64,000 nt of DNA from JBBDIJ01 sp040880485 (GCA_040880485.1 JBBDIJ010000010.1:45598-109597), one strand, 5' to 3'; positions 18,193-27,786 are shown, counted from the first letter of the stretch. Numbers and translations: made by a program. Notes: generated by a model not told the origin, from the sequence alone.

Positions 18193-19554
18193 TCAGTTGA
18201 TTGCCTCCTCTCTGATCGTAACTATAAATTCACTACCCAGACCCGGTGCCGAATTCACCGTGATGGTTCCACCCAGCAGATCAACGCTTTTTCTGACCAC
18301 AGCCAACCCGATTCCTGTACCACTATAGCCCGGCTCCTTGTGAAGCCTCTGGAACAGCTCAAAAATTCGATCGAACTCTTTCCGTTCAAGTCCGATTCCG
18401 TTATCCTTCACCGAAATGTGCCACTCTCCTTCGCTCTGATATGCAGTAATGGCAACCTCAGGCGGCACCCCTTCCCTGTGATACTTGATTCCGTTGCTGA
18501 TCAAATTCTTCAGAATGATTTCGATCAGGTGACGATCGGTGGTCAGCACCGGTAAATCCTGATAGGTAATCTTCGCATCCGTTTTCTCTATCGTATCATC
18601 CATCAGGGTAATCAGGCTGCTCACCACATTGCTCAAGTCCACATTAACCCGTTTAATGGTTGTCGATTCCGCCATGGAATACTCCAGCAAATCGTGAATG
18701 AGGCGGCTCATCCGATTGCCGCCATCCATTGCAAAATCGATATACTGCCTCCCCTTCTCTTCCAGCATGGGGTAGTAGTCCCCATGAAAGCGTTGCAGAA
18801 ATGCGTTCACCATCCGCACCGGCTCCTTCAACTCATGGGAAGCGAAGTGGACAAACTGTTCCAGCTCCCGGTTTTTGGCCTCAAGCTTCTGAAAGGTTAG
18901 ATCCTGCTCCTTCTGCTTCTCTCTCAGCTCCTTCTCCAGCACCTTCTGTCTTTTGAACGTACTACCAATACCCTTGAAAAGTCCTGGCACCAAAAAGGAG
19001 GAGAGGAAACTGAGGAAAATCAGATTCACCGAAATAGCAATCCACTCCGCTGTGCTCATGGAGACCGGGCCTTGCACAGGCGTCCACCCGTAATGAAGAG
19101 CTGCAGCATAGAGAACGCAAATCAGCACATTAATCCAGCTCCAGAGGTACGCATACCGCGAAGGCAATATGATCAGGGCGAAGGTACAGGCGGTAAGCAA
19201 ATAGACCAGTCCCGGACCTTTGGAGCCGATGAATGTGAGCAGATAGATACCAACCAGATAGGCTAGGCCAATGAACAGGAATTTCCTAGCCGGTATGGAC
19301 ATGCTGCGGCCAAAAGCGATCCATAAAAGAATAGCCATCGAAAGTGTGTTCAGCCCGGCCAACACGAACAGCCCCTGGGAGAGGCTAAAGGCCGTGCCGG
19401 GAAGCAAAGTGATCAGGCTCAGTGGCAATATGGCCTTAATGGTATTTGCGAAAAGCTTATTCTGCCAATACTCCACGCTGTACAACGGAGCTGTCGACGT
19501 CCCTGTACAGGAGTACTCAATGGTCTCTCTATATGATTTGAACAAGTCTTTCAT
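18193..19554 (-). CDS. Membrane sensor histidine kinase
   Basis: 453 residues from ATG 19552-19554; an upstream extension would run into the preceding gene. Six hydrophobic segments occupy about 40-190, without a recognisable periplasmic sensor domain. A coiled coil (200-235) leads to the H-box FASHELKEPVRM with phospho-acceptor His240. The ATPase domain has the N-box LKNLISNGIKYH, DNGIGL and GTGIGLAVVRK. The kinase closely resembles phytochrome-type HisKA/HATPase_c kinases lacking a receiver. No response regulator is adjacent, so the partner is unknown. It is convergent with the PspC gene. Confidence 0.92.
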   Translation of the reverse strand: MKDLFKSYRETIEYSCTGTSTAPLYSVEYWQNKLFANTIKAILPLSLITLLPGTAFSLSQGLFVLAGLNTLSMAILLWIAFGRSMSIPARKFLFIGLAYLVGIYLLTFIGSKGPGLVYLLTACTFALIILPSRYAYLWSWINVLICVLYAAALHYGWTPVQGPVSMSTAEWIAISVNLIFLSFLSSFLVPGLFKGIGSTFKRQKVLEKELREKQKEQDLTFQKLEAKNRELEQFVHFASHELKEPVRMVNAFLQRFHGDYYPMLEEKGRQYIDFAMDGGNRMSRLIHDLLEYSMAESTTIKRVNVDLSNVVSSLITLMDDTIEKTDAKITYQDLPVLTTDRHLIEIILKNLISNGIKYHREGVPPEVAITAYQSEGEWHISVKDNGIGLERKEFDRIFELFQRLHKEPGYSGTGIGLAVVRKSVDLLGGTITVNSAPGLGSEFIVTIREEAIN

Positions 19555-19565
19555 CGTGCCGGAAT

Positions 19566-20402
19566 TCAGGGCTTCTCTACCAGCTTTAGCCGGCCAAAAT
19601 ATTGAGGCCGGTGAGGATGATATTCGAATGTCGGTTGCCATGCGATAAAATCGCGGAGGCCTTCACCCCGGCCGGGATGGGGGCCTTGAAGGCGATAGAG
19701 ATTGATTCGAAACTCGTTACCTGTTTGAGCCGATCGTTCATCAATAGATGCGATAGGAAGACGGAACTCGCCATACCAGACCCTGTCTTCGGGGTTATGA
19801 CGTGCCTTAACTTCCCAACCGGAATCCCATAACCATTCGTCCCCCCGCCCGATACCCGGGAGAGTCTGATCGATCTTCATGTCCAGATATTCACCCTGCG
19901 GGGATACCTGCAGCTCATAGTATTTGGTAATGTCTACGAAATTTGCCCCGATATAAACTTCCATCACGTCGTGATTCCATAGCTGGTTCGTCTGGACATC
20001 GGTAACCGGATTTGGCCTCAAATTGGCCTCTTCATAGGAGCAGACGAACATGAAGTAGAGGTGCGTGTCCGTCCAGCGCGAACGAACGTCTGTATGAAGC
20101 GCGGGCACAACTTCACCAGTGTTGATTCGACGGTCGAAGGTAATGCCGGTCACATCCCGCCAAAATGGTGACTCCGGATTGGCTGTGAGTTCGGCAGCTT
20201 CTTCAGGAGAATAGACACTGAGAAACACAGACTCATCGGGTTCGGGCTGGAAGGGTTGCTCCTGATCCATCGTGTCTTGCGCATTCACAGTAGCAAATAG
20301 TGAGTTCAGCAACTCGTCAGGATTCTGCCGGTCGTCCCCGACTTGCAGTTGTAGCACGAGCATGACTGCCATCAGGAACAGGAAATGACCGTATTTATTC
20401 AT
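19566..20402 (-). CDS. Exported CBM9-like carbohydrate-binding protein
   Basis: 278 residues. An N-terminal signal peptide (about 1-25) precedes a low-complexity acidic stretch. From about residue 75 the sequence follows the family-9-like carbohydrate-binding/DOMON-type sandwich used by secreted Bacteroidota proteins: RRINTGEVVPALHTDVRSRWTDTHLYFMFVC, WNHDVMEVYIG, YYELQVSPQGEY and WYGEFRLPIAS. Such proteins bind sugars or occur in haem/sugar-binding modules; no enzyme domain is present. It ends 11 bp before the histidine kinase start, so the two may be co-transcribed. Ligand unknown. Confidence 0.75.
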   Translation of the reverse strand: MNKYGHFLFLMAVMLVLQLQVGDDRQNPDELLNSLFATVNAQDTMDQEQPFQPEPDESVFLSVYSPEEAAELTANPESPFWRDVTGITFDRRINTGEVVPALHTDVRSRWTDTHLYFMFVCSYEEANLRPNPVTDVQTNQLWNHDVMEVYIGANFVDITKYYELQVSPQGEYLDMKIDQTLPGIGRGDEWLWDSGWEVKARHNPEDRVWYGEFRLPIASIDERSAQTGNEFRINLYRLQGPHPGRGEGLRDFIAWQPTFEYHPHRPQYFGRLKLVEKP

Positions 20403-20422
20403 TGGTTTGATATTTGATTAAT

Positions 20423-22660
20423 CTACTCCTCCTGATACTCATCCTGCTGCATCAGAACCTCTCCATAGGAGATCTCTTCACCCGCCAGTACCATAACCGT
20501 AGTTGGCAAATCCTGAAGCCTACTCTGAATTTTTTCATAGTAGCTGACAAAGTTCTCATCCGGAGAAGCCATTCCCATTAGTATAAGATCAGTCTCCCCG
20601 GTTGATTCATTAAGCACCTCCTTAAATGATCTGCCATTCGATACGATCACCTCCCCTTTGGCACCGATTCTTAATTTTTTAATATTTACGGACAAATTTT
20701 GCCTGGCATCAACTGCAGATTGTTCATTCGGAACCATCATCTTTACCGTTACCTCGGCATCCCACCAGCTTCGGCTACTCTGTAACAGGTAAGCAAGAAT
20801 CATCATCAAACCCCCATTGCCCTTCAACCCGCCCCACCAAAGATCAATTTTTTTACGCTCTCCAAATATATCTTCCTTGTTATCGTGTATAATAATGATG
20901 TTTCTGTTCAGTTTGTGAAAATGGGAGATCATGTCACAGTACTGTTGTCTTATTTCTTTGTTTTCACTATCACCGAGTATGATTGTATTCGGAACCAGGG
21001 CTCCCAAACCATACGATTTAACCAATTCCTCGGAGCCATCAAAAGCATTCGGAGCCGAGATAACCCGAACTAATCCCTGGATGCTTCTTTTAGAAAGAAA
21101 ATCACGAATATTTTCCTCCATCTTTTTTTGACGGTCGGGGCCCATATTATTACCTGAAAGGACGGTCGCAATCGTCAAAATTCCTCGGTTGTGCGTTATG
21201 GAGTTCGCAAAATCGATTAAGTGCCAGCGTTTGGTGGGCGCACCGGATAGAACCAGAGGGTTCGGCCTCCACGTCTTTGCCTCTGTGTCTATACTTATTC
21301 TCATCAGGCCTGCACGAATGAGTGCCATCCAGATGCCTTTATTGACGTCACCCCAGGCGGATTTCATCTCCCTGCTTTGTAGCCAGATAAAGATGAGCAA
21401 CACAAATACAAGTGCTAGCATGGTTGCCATGGCATTGATCAAAAACATCACAGAAATGCATCCCATCCCTCCCAGGAGTGAAAAGCTCCAGTGGACTTTA
21501 AATTCAGGACGAAAAGATGGGCTTTTCAGCAGGCGTTCTATACCCGCAGCAGCATTCAGGACACCGTAAGTGGTCAAAAAAAACATCGTTAAGATAGGGG
21601 CAATGACATTTAAATTTCCCAGATAAACGGCAATCAGGGATATCCCCATCGTAATCAGCGTCCCCACCCTTGGTGAATCATCTTCTCCATCACCTCTGCC
21701 AAGCCAACGCATCCATCGTGGTAAAATTCCATCCCGTGCAAGAGCCTGGAGTACTCTGGGGGCACCCAGAATACTGCCAACAGCACTCGATAAAGTCGCT
21801 CCCCAGACACCAATGAGTATCGCATCTCCCCACCAGGCCATTTTACGCATAATCAACGGATCATCGATCAAGGTTATGGCATCCGCACGTGTTGCCAGTA
21901 TAATGGGAAGTACCATATAGATTACATACCCAACTCCAATGGCATAAAATGTACCCCTCGGAATGGATTTAGCTGGGTTTTCGAGATCACCGGACATGTT
22001 TACACCTGCCATAATTCCGGTTACAGCAGGAAAAAAGACGGCAAAAACCACCCAGAAGCCTTCCGAGTGACGATCAGCGGCACCCCACATTTCGATCGAA
22101 GTCTCCTCAATAGGACTGCCGAACACCAGTGAAAGCAGAGACAACCCAATGCCAAACATAATAAAATATTGAGCTCGGATAGCTACTTTGGCAGATATCA
22201 CAGCCAGCATGGCAACAGCAATGGTTGTCACCAGGCCGACGATCTTGAAGTCAAGAGAGGGAAATACACCGGCAATACTTTCAGCAAATCCTACGGTATA
22301 CAAAGCAACCGATAGTGCCAATGCAATGTATAACGGAATCCCGATAGCTCCACCAATCTCTATACCCAGCGAACGGCTGATCATATAGTAAGCACCGCCA
22401 ATACGGACTCGCTGATCCGTCGCAATAGAAGAGATAGAAAGTGCCGTCAAGAACGTAATGGACGTTGCGAGCGTAACCATCAGAAGAGTACCTATCAGGC
22501 CCAGATTGCCCACAACCCACCCAAAACGCAGGTACATGATGACACCGAGAATCGTAAGGATTGATGGGGTAAATACCCCACCGAATGTCCCCAGCCCACC
22601 CTTGGAGGAGGCTATGACATGTTCTTGTTGCGGTGAATCGTTCTTAAAAGGATTTTTCAT
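20423..22660 (-). CDS. SLC12-type cation-chloride cotransporter / amino acid permease-like protein
   Basis: 745 residues. The N-terminal 460 residues form about 12 hydrophobic helices beginning with GGLGTFGGVFTPSILTILGVIMYLRFGWVVGN-type sequence, the start typical of bacterial Na-K-Cl cotransporter homologues (SLC12, APC superfamily). The C-terminal about 280 residues are a soluble domain resembling the C-terminal domain of SLC12 proteins, related to universal-stress-like folds. It likely moves chloride with cations, or amino acids; the ion is not readable. It is followed by the CBM9-like gene after 20 bp, with no link in function evident. Confidence 0.87.
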   Translation of the reverse strand: MKNPFKNDSPQQEHVIASSKGGLGTFGGVFTPSILTILGVIMYLRFGWVVGNLGLIGTLLMVTLATSITFLTALSISSIATDQRVRIGGAYYMISRSLGIEIGGAIGIPLYIALALSVALYTVGFAESIAGVFPSLDFKIVGLVTTIAVAMLAVISAKVAIRAQYFIMFGIGLSLLSLVFGSPIEETSIEMWGAADRHSEGFWVVFAVFFPAVTGIMAGVNMSGDLENPAKSIPRGTFYAIGVGYVIYMVLPIILATRADAITLIDDPLIMRKMAWWGDAILIGVWGATLSSAVGSILGAPRVLQALARDGILPRWMRWLGRGDGEDDSPRVGTLITMGISLIAVYLGNLNVIAPILTMFFLTTYGVLNAAAGIERLLKSPSFRPEFKVHWSFSLLGGMGCISVMFLINAMATMLALVFVLLIFIWLQSREMKSAWGDVNKGIWMALIRAGLMRISIDTEAKTWRPNPLVLSGAPTKRWHLIDFANSITHNRGILTIATVLSGNNMGPDRQKKMEENIRDFLSKRSIQGLVRVISAPNAFDGSEELVKSYGLGALVPNTIILGDSENKEIRQQYCDMISHFHKLNRNIIIIHDNKEDIFGERKKIDLWWGGLKGNGGLMMILAYLLQSSRSWWDAEVTVKMMVPNEQSAVDARQNLSVNIKKLRIGAKGEVIVSNGRSFKEVLNESTGETDLILMGMASPDENFVSYYEKIQSRLQDLPTTVMVLAGEEISYGEVLMQQDEYQEE

Positions 22661-22827
22661 CTGCGCTTTAAACGGATTGCTTCTACGGAAAGTGAATGCA
22701 GGCAGATCGGGATAATAGAGCCTGTGAAGAGCAAGATCAATGAATAGTCTTTTTAAAATAGGATTTCTGGAAGCTCACGGAACCAGATCGAACGGCCTTA
22801 AAAACGAACAATTTTACAAATGAATAA
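22661..22827. other. Intergenic region upstream of the SLC12 gene
   Basis: Non-coding stretch between the SLC12 gene start and the terminator of the next gene. It must carry the promoter of the SLC12 gene on the minus strand, but I see no convincing promoter boxes or gene remnant in it. Confidence 0.4.
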
Positions 22828-22856
22828 AATGAGCCGACTTTCACGGCCGGCTCATT
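22828..22856 (-). terminator. Hairpin terminator of the DUF2267 gene
   Basis: AATGAGCCG (22828-22836) pairs with CGGCTCATT (22848-22856) around an 11-nt loop. On the minus strand it lies 33 bp past the stop at 22890 and is followed by a T-rich run, consistent with intrinsic termination. Confidence 0.7.
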
Positions 22857-22889
22857 AATTGATGATTTAGCTGAATAACTCTGAACACA

Positions 22890-23453
22890 TTACCCCTGGA
22901 TATGAAATTCCCCATTCAGGTCCATCAAGTTTTTAAGATTGTAAACTTTCGCATTTTCGAATGGAATTTTTTCATACATCACCTGCATGACTGCCTGAAA
23001 AGCGAGGTCCGGATTCACCCCATTTTCCGGTTTCAGTTTCTCCCGAATGGTTTCAATCAGCTCTTCACTTTTGATTTTTTCATTACCATGCTGGTCCAGG
23101 TACTTTTCGAAGTAGCTCCCGTTACATGGTCCCATTCTCTTTCTAAAACTCATCAGGAGTTGATTATTGTATATAATTACTTTGACGTTTTCCGGATCAT
23201 ATCCCTCGAAATAGATTCCGCGAATACTTAGTGGAAAAAATGCAGAAAGCTGAAAAACCTTTTGCAGGTTCAGGCTATCACGAATGGAATGCAGAACGGC
23301 AATTAAAGCTCTGTAAGCCAGGTCAGTTCTGCCCGGATTACCCAATTTTTTTGCTATTTCACTCACCCAATCTTGTTCTTCCTCAATTTCGCCTCTAATT
23401 CTATTTATAGTGCCTGTTCTCTTATTTTGTAATGAATTATTTATCGTTTTCAT
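22890..23453 (-). CDS. DUF2267-domain protein
   Basis: 187 residues, cytoplasmic, no signal. The first half matches the DUF2267 pattern: DWVSEIAKKLGN, LAYRALIAVLHSIRDSLN and LSIRGIYFEGYDPENV (about 27-93). The second half (about 115-180) looks like a degenerate second copy, with LAFQAVMQVMYEKI. The function of the family is unknown. The gene is AT-rich compared with the flanking 20 kb and lies with another AT-rich orphan, which suggests acquisition by transfer. It ends in a clear hairpin terminator. Confidence 0.75.
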   Translation of the reverse strand: MKTINNSLQNKRTGTINRIRGEIEEEQDWVSEIAKKLGNPGRTDLAYRALIAVLHSIRDSLNLQKVFQLSAFFPLSIRGIYFEGYDPENVKVIIYNNQLLMSFRKRMGPCNGSYFEKYLDQHGNEKIKSEELIETIREKLKPENGVNPDLAFQAVMQVMYEKIPFENAKVYNLKNLMDLNGEFHIQG

Positions 23454-23510
23454 TTTTTTATAATATAAATTGTTATGATTTATGTATCAATCTTTATTTA
23501 TAATGCTTAA

Positions 23511-24104
23511 TTACGCGTATTCGTAATTACGGGTTAGAATCTTTTCCGCCTGAATTGTTCGGACAACGTATTCTATACTGTCTCGCTTTACGGAAAGATT
23601 TTTGTATTCAGACAGAAGTGCTGAATAAATAGATGAGGCGATATATTTATGGCAACCTTCAATACCCGCCCTGTAATACACCTCAACCATTTCCTGTGTA
23701 AAATCATGTGATTTTTGAATGGCTGTATGAAGATCACTCGATTTTAAACCACCCTGTTTTTTCGCAGTCTCTTTTAAAACTTCTTCAACCAAAGTAGACA
23801 CCAGGTCGCAAGTGTGCTTTTTATTAACTGTATAAAATCCCGTGTACATATCAATATGCAACATAGCATAATAATTAGAAGACATTATTATTATAGAATC
23901 ATATACACTCTTATTTTCTTTTCTTTTTGAAATATATAAGAATATCAATTCAGCAGTCAGATATGCAGTTTTCGCTACACACTCTTTAATTGAAATATGC
24001 TTGGAGGAATATTCCTCCAGATTCTTTTTAATTTCATTTAGAGTATTATTCTTGTGCTTACTACTTGATCTTTTATTAAAAAACAGAATATTCAACATTT
24101 CCAT
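23511..24104 (-). CDS. Hypothetical AT-rich orphan protein
   Basis: 197 residues, mostly alpha-helical by composition, with no signal peptide or membrane helix. I recognise no family. The N-terminus (MEMLNILFFNKRSSSKHK) is basic and is followed by long amphipathic helices. The C-terminus holds KNLSVKRDSIEYVV. Codons are strongly A/T-biased and Lys/Asn/Ile/Tyr-rich, unlike the genes to the left. It is 57 bp upstream of the DUF2267 gene on the same strand, so the two may share a transcript. Expression and function are open. Confidence 0.55.
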   Translation of the reverse strand: MEMLNILFFNKRSSSKHKNNTLNEIKKNLEEYSSKHISIKECVAKTAYLTAELIFLYISKRKENKSVYDSIIIMSSNYYAMLHIDMYTGFYTVNKKHTCDLVSTLVEEVLKETAKKQGGLKSSDLHTAIQKSHDFTQEMVEVYYRAGIEGCHKYIASSIYSALLSEYKNLSVKRDSIEYVVRTIQAEKILTRNYEYA

Positions 24105-24356
24105 AGCATTCCTTTTTTAAAGTTTAAAATTCAAAAAAAGTAATTTTAAGCCGAATGCTGTAGATGTTTATTAACAGTACCGTGGTAAATATGTAAGGTT
24201 TATAACTCTTGATGTTAATAGCATCTAATGAGGAAGAAAATAAAAAAGAACACCTTTCTCATTACACAAGAGACGAAATCATTTACATAAATCCTTGTCT
24301 GTTTCCCGGCAAAAGGTGGGGCTTGATGAATGGAAGATGCCGGAAAACGGGTATAG

Positions 24357-24578
24357 TCAGACCCTTAACGATCCAGGAAATGCCCTGGAGGCAAAGTAAG
24401 ATTCTGCACCGTTGTCATACAGGAAGACAGTGTTAAAACGACCACAGTTTTTCATGAACGTCAGCCCATTCAAGACCTTTATGGCGCTCCATGTTTTCGT
24501 CGAACGGGCTTTCAATCCACCCAGTAGTGAGTCTCGCTGTTCTTGTAACAATTCGATTTTAATAGGTGATCTATTCAT
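24357..24578 (-). CDS. Small ORF coupled to the racemase gene (possible helix-turn-helix remnant)
   Basis: 73 residues. Its ATG overlaps the stop of the racemase gene by 4 bp (ATGA, 24575-24578), the spacing of a translationally coupled gene. The first 45 residues (IKIELLQEQRDSLLGGLKAR, STKTWSAIKVLNGL) faintly resemble the N-terminal helix-turn-helix of IS630-type transposases, after which the sequence degenerates. Either a small genuine gene or a transposase scrap; I cannot decide. The 24105-24356 stretch beyond it holds nothing I recognise. Confidence 0.3.
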   Translation of the reverse strand: MNRSPIKIELLQEQRDSLLGGLKARSTKTWSAIKVLNGLTFMKNCGRFNTVFLYDNGAESYFASRAFPGSLRV

Positions 24579-25732
24579 TTCACAGCAACTCTTGGAATGG
24601 CATGCGGCAATCGACTTACCAGTTCGTTGTTCATTGCATTTGTAAACTCCGAAAACGACCGGATACTGATCACATGATTGTTCTGCCGTCCAATGAGTAC
24701 CACTTCGTCCCCGACTTCGACATTTTTTATATGGCTTACATCCACCATAAACACATTCATGTTGATTAACCCGACAACAGGTGCCTTTTTCCCGTGGATT
24801 AGTACTTCACCCTTATTTGAGAGTGTTCTCGGATATCCGTTGCTGTAACCCAACGGTAAAACGGCAATGGTCATTTTTTTGGGAGCCTGGTAGCTTGTTC
24901 CATATCCAACAAATTCATCTTTCTTCAGATGTTTGATATGCATCACATCGGTCTTCCATGTGAGAACTCTCTTTAGCGGGGCATCGCTTTTTTTACCAGT
25001 ATGTTGCAGATGCATATTATAGATATCGGGACTTGGCCACATGCCATAGTGTGCAGTTCCGATCCGAGCCAGGTCCATTACAGTTTCCGGAAAAGCGAGT
25101 GCCGCAGCCGAGCAAGCGGTGTGACGTAAAGCAGGTGTGATTCCAATTGACAATGTCCGTTGATAGAGCTCTTCAAACTTGTCCAGCTGCATTTGGATCC
25201 GAAACTGGTTCGACAAGTTTTCAATACCTGCAAAATGCGTGCAAAACCCCTCGAACCTAAGGTGCTCCTGATTCTCATTAAGTAGCTTTAATGCAGCATC
25301 AAGATCCGATTCATCCAGGCCTGTACGGTTACCGCCGGTTTCCACTTCAAGATGAATGATCGCCTTCTTGCTCAGTTTTTTGGCCACCTCAATCGCCTTT
25401 TTCAGACGCTGCAGATCAAAAACAAAAAACTCTACCTCATGACCGATCACCCAATCCAGATCATCATCATACAGAATCCCCATAATCATAATGGAGCTAT
25501 TCTTTGTCCGGGCTTCGTTCACCTCCCACGCTTCGTAGCTGGATGCAACTGAAAAATGCCTGATCCCGGCTTTCTCAGCCATGGGTACAAACGTGCCGAT
25601 CCCATGACCAAACGCATCCGCTTTTACTACCGATGAGAAGATCACATCGGGGCCGATCTTCTTCCGTATAAAATTGATATTCTGTTTGAGCGCTGCCTGA
25701 CTCAACTCAATTCTGGATGAGTGACGAACCAT
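24575..25732 (-). CDS. Alanine-racemase-fold PLP enzyme with altered active-site residues
   Basis: 385 residues from ATG 25730-25732; an in-frame GTG at 25778-25780 would overlap the upstream gene. The PLP lysine is Lys37 in VVKADAFGHG (usually VVKANAYGHG). The second catalytic tyrosine is kept in VGYGTSYQA, and PLGYSNGYPR is typical. The usual GRICMDQ motif is changed to GLINMNV, so the conserved Arg, Cys and Asp positions become Leu, Asn and Asn. Such changes suggest a substrate other than alanine or a broad-spectrum racemase; this is inference. It lies 11 bp after the 662-residue gene, so the two form an operon. Confidence 0.85.
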   Translation of the reverse strand: MVRHSSRIELSQAALKQNINFIRKKIGPDVIFSSVVKADAFGHGIGTFVPMAEKAGIRHFSVASSYEAWEVNEARTKNSSIMIMGILYDDDLDWVIGHEVEFFVFDLQRLKKAIEVAKKLSKKAIIHLEVETGGNRTGLDESDLDAALKLLNENQEHLRFEGFCTHFAGIENLSNQFRIQMQLDKFEELYQRTLSIGITPALRHTACSAAALAFPETVMDLARIGTAHYGMWPSPDIYNMHLQHTGKKSDAPLKRVLTWKTDVMHIKHLKKDEFVGYGTSYQAPKKMTIAVLPLGYSNGYPRTLSNKGEVLIHGKKAPVVGLINMNVFMVDVSHIKNVEVGDEVVLIGRQNNHVISIRSFSEFTNAMNNELVSRLPHAIPRVAVK

Positions 25733-25743
25733 ATGTGCAAACG

Positions 25744-27732
25744 TTAAATTGGATTTAAGTGTCCTGCCGGCTCTATCCACTGGTAAGATTCACCCCAACT
25801 GGTTTTTGCCAGTTCAGTTACTTTCGCGATCTCGTCTGCGTCTACCCTGCCTGGATCATCAAGGTCCGACTGGTTGAAGTGGAATGCATAAAGCCGGGAG
25901 GCAAACTGATGAAACGGCAATGAGGATTCTCCGGCTCTCTCGCCATTTCCCGCCACGGTTGGGCGCATGTTTTCCTGCCAGCGCTGGCGGCCTTCGTTGT
26001 TGGGATTTAAAATATACACACGAACCTGCCCCTTTACTTTCCGAACCCGAAGAATAGAAACCGCATGAAAACCGATCAACTTACCGGTAGAGGAGGTTAA
26101 AAAGATCCCGACAGGATTCGGATACGCCAGGTCATTACCACCATTGTATTCGGGATGATGAGTAACATAAAAGGTTCTTATAAACTGTTCGTAATCCTTG
26201 ATCGAGTTGGTCAAATAATCATACGTAGAAATGAACCCGGTTGGAATCCAATGTCCATACATTGCAGGATTCACCCATTTATGCGGATCATCCGCACGGT
26301 TAGCTGCCCTCCGCATCATCTCATTATAAATTTTATCGAGGTGAGGCACCAACACAACCGATACAGCATCCAGGTTGTAGTCCAGTTCTATTACAAGGCC
26401 GGGCGCCAGCTGTTCCGATTTAATCACCGTTCCTTCAAACCTCATCGACAAGCTGTTCGATTTAGCCACACTTTCCACCATACGTAAAAGCTTGCCCGGA
26501 GCATGACTGCTCCAGAGACTGATACCCCTGGCCGATTGACATGTCGGGTTCCAGCCCTGGCCGATCCCTAACGGTTGCCCCAAAATGCCAAGGCATTCGG
26601 CTGTTAATATGTATGTAGCATCAATTGTACTGTTTTGTCTCGATTTTCTGATGTTCGCTTCTACTTCACTGTGTAAACTCAGGCTCATAAGCCGTTGAAG
26701 TCCGCTCTTCACGGGTTGATGGGATAGCAGCGAACGCTCAAGCAGCTTTGCCAATCCAAAACAGGAACGAGATGTTTCGGAATGAATCACATTCAGAATC
26801 AGCTCACTAACGAATTTCTTGTGTTTGTCCAGTTCAGCTTTTCCCACATCATCCAGACCAAGGGCCATTTTAACCAGCCCAACATCTTTTGCCACATGCC
26901 TGAGGAGAAGGACATGATACTCTACAGACAAGCCCGTATCATGCATCGTTTCAGAAAGATCCTCACACTCTTTCAGGATCTCCTTTCGTTTGGCCCGTTC
27001 AAGAAATGTTTTGTACTGCTCCGGAGTCAACTCTCCGGCTTTTTCGGAGGGGGTATATACTGCATTTACGTAATATTCCAACCTCCGGTCCTCTTCATTT
27101 TCAGAAGAGAGTTCGATCTCATTTTTTACAGTTTCAATAATTTCAAGAACTCTGTCGGTTACCACCGGCCTCTGAGCACATATCAGTTCAATCTCTTTGG
27201 CCAGTTTACCCTTTATCCTGTTTATCGATATCTGATCCGTAAGGAAATCAAACAATAAGCGAATTTTTTTCAGGGTATCCTCACCAATAGAACGATTCTC
27301 TTCCGAACCTGATGGAAAAATAAGGTCGAGATTGCTTACGAGGGTTTCCTCCAGATAGATTCGGGCTTTCCCGGCAGAGAATTTCTTATGTAGAATACTT
27401 CCATTTGCGATCGCTAGTATGCGCAGTTCACTAATGACCTCAATGATCGTGGTTTGATCACCCGCCTTCAGAGTGCCCCCAACCAGAGCCGGTACCAAGC
27501 GGGCAGGATCATCCCACATTGTATCCCTGAAAATACCAGCCTCCGTAAGCTCGGAAATGTGATTATACAGGAACTGAATCCCCTCTATAGTGTCGGTTAA
27601 AAGATCGAGGCTGCTGAACAGTTTCTTTTTGTGATTCTCTGCAAGAAGTGGAGTTGCGTCCCTGAAGTTTTCAAGGGATTCATTGAATTTATCTTTTACA
27701 CCTTTCTGTAATGAGTTACTGCTCTTTCTCAA
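25744..27732 (-). CDS. Unknown 662-residue protein with possible cysteine-peptidase-like catalytic residues
   Basis: The start is a TTG (27730-27732) preceded at about 9 bp by AGGAAAGAG, a good ribosome-binding site. No signal peptide or membrane helix. Residues 1-370 are helical without a recognised domain. From about 380 the sequence is conserved in character: GQGWNPTCQSARG (Cys398), then a beta-rich region, GFHAVSIL (His556) and VYILNPNNEGR (Asn576/Asn578). A Cys...His...Asn order with these spacings recalls papain-like or C39-like cysteine peptidases and transglutaminases. I know no named family for it. It is co-transcribed with the racemase-like gene and next to an ATP-grasp gene, suggesting amino-acid or peptide chemistry. 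Confidence 0.7.
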   Translation of the reverse strand: MRKSSNSLQKGVKDKFNESLENFRDATPLLAENHKKKLFSSLDLLTDTIEGIQFLYNHISELTEAGIFRDTMWDDPARLVPALVGGTLKAGDQTTIIEVISELRILAIANGSILHKKFSAGKARIYLEETLVSNLDLIFPSGSEENRSIGEDTLKKIRLLFDFLTDQISINRIKGKLAKEIELICAQRPVVTDRVLEIIETVKNEIELSSENEEDRRLEYYVNAVYTPSEKAGELTPEQYKTFLERAKRKEILKECEDLSETMHDTGLSVEYHVLLLRHVAKDVGLVKMALGLDDVGKAELDKHKKFVSELILNVIHSETSRSCFGLAKLLERSLLSHQPVKSGLQRLMSLSLHSEVEANIRKSRQNSTIDATYILTAECLGILGQPLGIGQGWNPTCQSARGISLWSSHAPGKLLRMVESVAKSNSLSMRFEGTVIKSEQLAPGLVIELDYNLDAVSVVLVPHLDKIYNEMMRRAANRADDPHKWVNPAMYGHWIPTGFISTYDYLTNSIKDYEQFIRTFYVTHHPEYNGGNDLAYPNPVGIFLTSSTGKLIGFHAVSILRVRKVKGQVRVYILNPNNEGRQRWQENMRPTVAGNGERAGESSLPFHQFASRLYAFHFNQSDLDDPGRVDADEIAKVTELAKTSWGESYQWIEPAGHLNPI

Positions 27733-27786
27733 TGGAATACTCTTTCCTGATTTTTGATTTATGTTCAGGCGTTCTGCCTGTATATA

